This document shows, in pieces, positions 5,537 to 9,183 of a stretch of DNA of 9,183 bases (its first letter is position 1; every line of letters begins with the position of its first letter). The notes below the pieces were generated by a model. It had not been told where the DNA came from and did no database searches. It saw nothing but the letters and a program-made list of their open reading frames with translations. Location: NCBI GenBank assembly GCA_947474445.1, contig CANJJY010000161.1, forward strand, positions 1-9,183, written 5' to 3'. The position numbers and the translations under genes were made by a program. This DNA is from Oligoflexaceae bacterium (GTDB taxonomy: Bacteria; Bdellovibrionota_B; Oligoflexia; Oligoflexales; Oligoflexaceae).

Positions 5537-7417
5537 GTGAAGAAAGCTTTTGGCTTGCTCTGTTTCAGTCTGATCCCCGTTTTGATTTTAGTCGCGGCTC
5601 AAGCTCCCCTTCTTACCGCGCAAAACGAATTTCAGCAGATCCGGCAAGGCTATCAGGCGGCACTCGATCAAACGCGTTGGCAGCTCAGCGAGATTGCCCA
5701 CACTCTCAGGGCGGATGCCGTGCTCCTGCAGAATATCGCCGATCCGGCGACCAGCGGCGTCGGCCGCAGTCTGAGCGGCTACATCAAGCCAGGCCAGATC
5801 GATTATCTAGCGGTTCTCGATCAGAATTGCCATTTGATCGCTCATTCCGAGCAGGGCATGCCTCTGACCGAATCTTGTCCGATCAAGGGCTTCACACCAC
5901 AGATCGCGACTCACCTGCAGTGGCGTCTGGTCGGCGACAAGCCGCGGCTCGAGCTCGTTCAATCGCTCGGCAACGCGCACTTTCTGCTCGCAGCGACGGT
6001 GCTCGGCGACACCTGGATCGCGAGCCAAAAAGATCTTAAAAATAATTTTCGAGAACATGACATCGTGCTAGGACCCGCGGGTGCCGATGGCGTTCTGCTC
6101 TACGAAGAAGGTCGAGGCGCGGATCAGATCGCCGTCGCCAGTCTGTTTTCAAAGGATCCTTGGCTCATCGCGCTTCCCCAACTCCTCCGCACTGAACCCC
6201 TGACCCTGCAAAAACCTCTGTGGGCGGCCCTCGCCTTGCTGGCCTTAGCCGTCTTTCATCTCATGCGGACCCTCCGGCGTCAGCGCCTCGACCTCCTTCA
6301 GGCCGGACGTCGCCTGGAAGAATGGGCGAGCGATCTGATTCCCGACAAAACCCTTAGCCCGCCCCTCTCAGCGCCGACGCCTAAAGAACTCGTGCAAGCG
6401 ATCGAGGAGAGAATCAATAAATTGATCAAAGGGAACTTCGAACAGATTCAGAAGTTTCAGCATCAGAATCATCTCCTCCAGCAGCAGGTGGTCACCCTTG
6501 AAAGCCGCTTGATGGAGCATCAGGCCGAGCAGGCCCGCTTTCACCAGGTCCAGTCCCTGCATCAACAGATGCTGGCCTGCGCTGAAGAACATCTCCATAA
6601 GTTAGCTGAAGTTTTCAGCCTCGGCGAAGATCTTTCCCATCTTGCCGTGCATCAGATGGCCCGTCCTTCTCAAAAGCTCCTCGATCTCGCCCATCGCTGG
6701 GAGTTGGAACTGAGTCAGGTTTCGGCTCGCAAGTTCGTGCGCTCCCTCTCGGAGCGCGTCGAGGCTGATGGCAGTTCGGAACTGGAGCAAAGTTTGAACT
6801 TCATCCTCGAACAGAGCTATGAGCTGAACAACAATGCAGTGAACTTCACCCTGCTGGTCCAAAAACTCCTGCAGGACCTGCGCATCAATATCCAACTCGC
6901 CGAACATTGGCATCAGATGATGGGCAATCATCGCGATGCGCCGGCGTCTCTGCTCTCACTGCTCAATAGCGGTCAGACGCTGATCCAGCTGCAGGATCCC
7001 TCGCTCACGCTGCGCTACGATAATTTGCTCGATGACCAGGCGGAGCTGTCTCATCTCAAGGTCCCTTCCAGTACCCTGACCTCGGCGATCTATCATTGCT
7101 ACCTAGCCCTCATCGAGGCTGCGCGAGCGCGGGGCGCTAGCGATCTGCACCTGACGAGCCAGCTCAAAAAGCGGGCCGAACGGTCGATCCTGGTCCTGTC
7201 GATTAAAGGGGATTGGCAGGATGAGTGGACGCAGGATCAGACCTGGCCCCCCAAAGCCGAGCAGCATCTCTACTTGGCTATTCAACTGATCCAAAGCTAT
7301 CCGCTCAAGATCAGTCAATTACCTGGTTTGCAAGGAATTCAGGCGATCACATTCATGTGGGAACCAGCCGTCACACAGGTGAAAGACATCAGTCTCAACT
7401 ATGAGCTCAGCGTTTAG
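5537..7417 (+). CDS. Membrane sensor-like protein with degenerate histidine-kinase core
   Basis: The start is taken as GTG 5537 (626 residues, MKKAFGLL...); GTG 5525 would add four residues, and the numbering here uses that longer form. Helix 1 is about 8-27. Residues 30-230 are a probable periplasmic ligand-binding domain, with a long first helix (EFQQIRQGYQAALDQTRWQL) then PAS/Cache-like strands (DYLAVLDQNCHLIAHS). Helix 2 is about 232-248, followed by a basic RTLRRQR junction. A Gln/His-rich coiled coil spans about 290-365. HQMARP at 376-381 keeps the His and Pro of a kinase H-box (HELRTP). From about 493 the pattern of an HATPase_c domain appears: RYDN strand, then LTSAIYHCYLALIEA at 518-532 in register with the N-box LxxVLxNLLxNAxEA, then ILVLSIKGDW. 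The critical Asn is Ala 528 and no D-x-G-x-G is present, so ATP binding is unlikely. It may be a signalling pseudokinase. Its 3' end overlaps folE. Confidence 0.8.
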   Translation: MKKAFGLLCFSLIPVLILVAAQAPLLTAQNEFQQIRQGYQAALDQTRWQLSEIAHTLRADAVLLQNIADPATSGVGRSLSGYIKPGQIDYLAVLDQNCHLIAHSEQGMPLTESCPIKGFTPQIATHLQWRLVGDKPRLELVQSLGNAHFLLAATVLGDTWIASQKDLKNNFREHDIVLGPAGADGVLLYEEGRGADQIAVASLFSKDPWLIALPQLLRTEPLTLQKPLWAALALLALAVFHLMRTLRRQRLDLLQAGRRLEEWASDLIPDKTLSPPLSAPTPKELVQAIEERINKLIKGNFEQIQKFQHQNHLLQQQVVTLESRLMEHQAEQARFHQVQSLHQQMLACAEEHLHKLAEVFSLGEDLSHLAVHQMARPSQKLLDLAHRWELELSQVSARKFVRSLSERVEADGSSELEQSLNFILEQSYELNNNAVNFTLLVQKLLQDLRINIQLAEHWHQMMGNHRDAPASLLSLLNSGQTLIQLQDPSLTLRYDNLLDDQAELSHLKVPSSTLTSAIYHCYLALIEAARARGASDLHLTSQLKKRAERSILVLSIKGDWQDEWTQDQTWPPKAEQHLYLAIQLIQSYPLKISQLPGLQGIQAITFMWEPAVTQVKDISLNYELSV

Positions 7418-7985
7418 AGTGGACGAGGTTCAGAAACTCTTGGCGGGTTTCTGACTTTTGAAAGACTCCCTGCATGCAGCTCGTACTGGTAAAGCTATCT
7501 TGCTTTTCGACCCCGCGCATCATCATACAGAAATGATAGGCTTGAACCACCACGCCGACGCCTTGCGGCTGAAGGACATCGTGCATGGTTTCGGCGATCT
7601 GCCGGGTCATGCGCTCCTGCACCTGCAGGCGCCGGGCATAGGCATCGACCAGACGCGGGATCTTGGAAAGTCCCACCACTTTTTTGCCGGGAATATAGCC
7701 GACGTGAACCTTGCCGTAGAAAGGGAGGAGATGGTGTTCGCAGAGGCTGTAGAATTCGATGTCGTGGACGATGACCATATCCTGGTAGTCCACATCGAAG
7801 AGAGCCTGACGGAGAATCCCCGGCACATCCTTTTCATAGCCCGACGTCAGAAACTGAAAGCTCTTGAGGAATCGTCCAGGCGTCTTGAGCAAACCGTCCC
7901 TTTGGGGATCCTCGCCCAAGTCCGTCAACAGCTTTTGCACGGCTTTTTCGTGCTGCTCTAAGGGCCATTCTTTCTTGGTCATCAT
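7407..7985 (-). CDS. folE: GTP cyclohydrolase I
   Basis: Catalyses GTP to 7,8-dihydroneopterin triphosphate plus formate, the first step of tetrahydrofolate synthesis and, in some bacteria, of queuosine or other pterin routes; cytoplasmic, usually a decamer. At 192 residues it has the usual length of the short bacterial form. The family signatures are all present: GEDPQRDGLLKTPGR at 24-38, FYSLCEHHLLPFYGKVHVGYIP at about 78-99, and YHFCMMMRGV at 150-159. Cys 82, His 85 and Cys 153 match the zinc ligands, and His 84 and His 151 are also in place. The ATG at 7985 or the adjacent one at 7982 is the start, after GAAGGG. It lies 18 bases downstream of the TPR gene on the same strand, so the two are probably cotranscribed. 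Its stop region overlaps the convergent sensor-like gene by 11 bases. The active-site set appears intact, so I expect a working type IA enzyme. Confidence 0.97.
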   Translation of the reverse strand: MMTKKEWPLEQHEKAVQKLLTDLGEDPQRDGLLKTPGRFLKSFQFLTSGYEKDVPGILRQALFDVDYQDMVIVHDIEFYSLCEHHLLPFYGKVHVGYIPGKKVVGLSKIPRLVDAYARRLQVQERMTRQIAETMHDVLQPQGVGVVVQAYHFCMMMRGVEKQDSFTSTSCMQGVFQKSETRQEFLNLVHSKR

Positions 7986-8003
7986 TTTCCCTTCGAAGGC
8001 CTC

Positions 8004-9183
8004 TCAGACCACTTTGTCCATGTCCGAAAATAGGTCATCCAACTCGACTTCGTCGACGCCGGTATCGATCCCCAGCTCACTCATAGGCAGACGATTGGTC
8101 AGCTTTTCATCAAATTCCGTCAAGAAATCCTTGCCCACATCGCGAGAGGAAAGCCGATCGCCGCCTGAGGTTTTGCCCGCCACGGCTGACCCGAGGACGC
8201 GCAGGTTGTGTTCGGCGTCCTTGAAAGTTGGATCGTTCTCCACGGCTTTTTGGAAGCACTTGAGTCCTTTTTCATTCTGACCCGATTTTACAAAGCCAAT
8301 ACCCATATTGAAATAGATGCGCGCCGAGAGCTTAAGGTTTTTAGCGAGCAATTGCGCGGCTTTTTGATAGAGGCTCATGCCTGTATTGAAATGCTGAGAG
8401 CGAATGGCCAGAATCGCCGCGGTGTTGAAGACCGCACTGAGCTCGCGCGGGTTGGCGACTCCTTGCAGGATCTGGAGGGCTTCGTTGATCTCGCCTGCCA
8501 TCAATTTCGCTGTGCTGCGACCGAGCTTGGCTTCTTTGAGCTGAGGAGCGATCTCGAGAGCCTCATTAAAAGCTTCTTCGGCTTCGGACAGCCGATCCGT
8601 CTTGAGAAAGAGATTTCCCATTTCGAGCAATCGTTCGATGTTATACGGACTGATCAGCTGTGCGCCTTTAAGCGCGCCGATGGCACCTTCAAAGTCACCT
8701 TTTTTCATGAGGCAGCGGGCATAAAGATGCCGGATGCGGGCATAGGGTTCGGGGTTTCGGATAAAGCGTTTGAGGATGGCTTGGGCCTCGTTCCAGTTTT
8801 CCTGATGGATGTAGAGTTCGGCCAATTCCAGGCCGATCCGTGGGTTGTCCTGCTGCTTTTCAAACAATCTTTGGAGGATATTCAGCGCCGCCGACTCTTC
8901 TCCCTGCCGGCGGTGGGTTTCGACCGCGAGCAGCATCTTGCGGATCGGACTCACGTTCTGAAAGTCTTTGACGAGGCCTTTGACCTGTTCCCGGATGCTA
9001 TCGACAGTAATCTCGCCGACCGCGAGGTAACTCACATTGAATTCGCGCGCAAAGGCCACAATCTTCGCGTCGTCGTGGGCGGCGATGAGAAAGGTCGGGT
9101 GCGATTCCAGCTGGCTGTCTTTCCGCGTTTGGTTGAGGACGGCCTGCACCTTTTCAGGCCCGATTTCCCAATCGACGACTAGC
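8004..9183 (-). CDS. Receiver-like/TPR repeat protein (N terminus beyond window)
   Basis: The frame remains open to the right edge (LVVDWEIGPEK precedes the GTG at 9149), so this gene continues outside and the GTG is not its start; 392 residues are visible. The first 60 or so read like the second half of a response-regulator receiver: strand LVVDW with Asp where the phosphoacceptor sits, helix EKVQAVLNQTR, strand TFLIAAHDD, helix KIVAFAREFN, strand YLAVGEI. The expected Lys-Pro after the fifth strand is missing, so phosphorylation-dependent switching is doubtful. Then come about seven TPR units (for example PRIGLELAELYIHQENWNEA; RIRHLYARCLMKKGDFEGA; ERLLEMGNLFLKTDRLSEAE; ARIYFNMGIGFVKSGQNEKG). 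A polar linker and an acidic tail follow, with DDLFSDMDKVV at the end. TPR proteins joined to receivers occur in deltaproteobacterial-grade lineages, but the partner is unknown. It precedes folE in what looks like one operon. Confidence 0.85.
   Translation of the reverse strand, partial: LVVDWEIGPEKVQAVLNQTRKDSQLESHPTFLIAAHDDAKIVAFAREFNVSYLAVGEITVDSIREQVKGLVKDFQNVSPIRKMLLAVETHRRQGEESAALNILQRLFEKQQDNPRIGLELAELYIHQENWNEAQAILKRFIRNPEPYARIRHLYARCLMKKGDFEGAIGALKGAQLISPYNIERLLEMGNLFLKTDRLSEAEEAFNEALEIAPQLKEAKLGRSTAKLMAGEINEALQILQGVANPRELSAVFNTAAILAIRSQHFNTGMSLYQKAAQLLAKNLKLSARIYFNMGIGFVKSGQNEKGLKCFQKAVENDPTFKDAEHNLRVLGSAVAGKTSGGDRLSSRDVGKDFLTEFDEKLTNRLPMSELGIDTGVDEVELDDLFSDMDKVV

Noticed and set aside
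5434..6039. + strand ORF of about 200 codons overlapping the sensor-like gene
   Set aside because: Its product is Arg/Ser-rich low-complexity sequence typical of an off-frame read, whereas the other frame gives a membrane helix and an ordered domain.
7458..7961. + strand ORF across folE
   Set aside because: It is antisense to an unmistakable GTP cyclohydrolase I and has no motif of its own.
8208..9182. Long + strand ORF of over 300 codons opposite the TPR gene
   Set aside because: It is a mirror of the TPR frame; it has no recognisable domain, while the - strand reads as clean TPR repeats with a proper stop 18 bases before folE.

Overview
The window looks like chromosomal DNA of a flagellated, Gram-negative, didermic bacterium of moderate GC content. 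The evidence is an outer-membrane barrel-type C terminus, two lipoprotein-like genes, a polar-type flagellin behind a FliA (sigma-28) type promoter, and many TPR and sensor-like proteins. The flagellin N terminus (MGLRIKTN...) and the general style of the genes fit Bdellovibrionota/Oligoflexia or a related deltaproteobacterial-grade lineage. That placement is inference; no marker gene here fixes it. I see no transposase, integrase, tRNA, rRNA, CRISPR array or phage gene.

Left part (1-1735, + strand): the 3' end of a gene whose product joins a mixed alpha/beta N-terminal region to a beta-barrel-like C terminus ending in Phe. It overlaps a probable lipoprotein with two TPR units. The pair looks like one envelope operon. 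Converging on it (1755-2627, - strand) is a proline-rich, cysteine-rich lipoprotein whose true start is probably a TTG.

Middle part (2628-4019): a flagellin gene on the - strand (2832-3713), with a strong 3' hairpin, a good FliA-type promoter and a small stem-loop in its 5' leader. The roughly 300-base interval between flagellin and the next gene also holds a canonical rho-independent terminator (3900-3940) and a diverged 48-base tandem repeat. The repeat carries two tiny Shine-Dalgarno-preceded ORFs on the + strand.

Right part (4020-9183): an unrecognised polytopic membrane protein (- strand) is divergent from a 626-residue membrane sensor-like protein (+ strand). The latter has a periplasmic domain, a coiled coil, a recognisable H-box and a histidine-kinase-type ATPase fold that has lost the N-box asparagine and the glycine box. 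Its 3' end overlaps by 11 bases the convergent gene folE (GTP cyclohydrolase I). folE sits 18 bases behind a multi-TPR protein that continues off the right edge and begins, as far as visible, in a degenerate response-regulator-like receiver domain.

No known defence, secretion or biosynthetic cluster is present. The items most worth a second look are the degenerate kinase, the receiver-TPR protein coupled to folE, the flagellin leader, and the mini-ORF tandem repeat.
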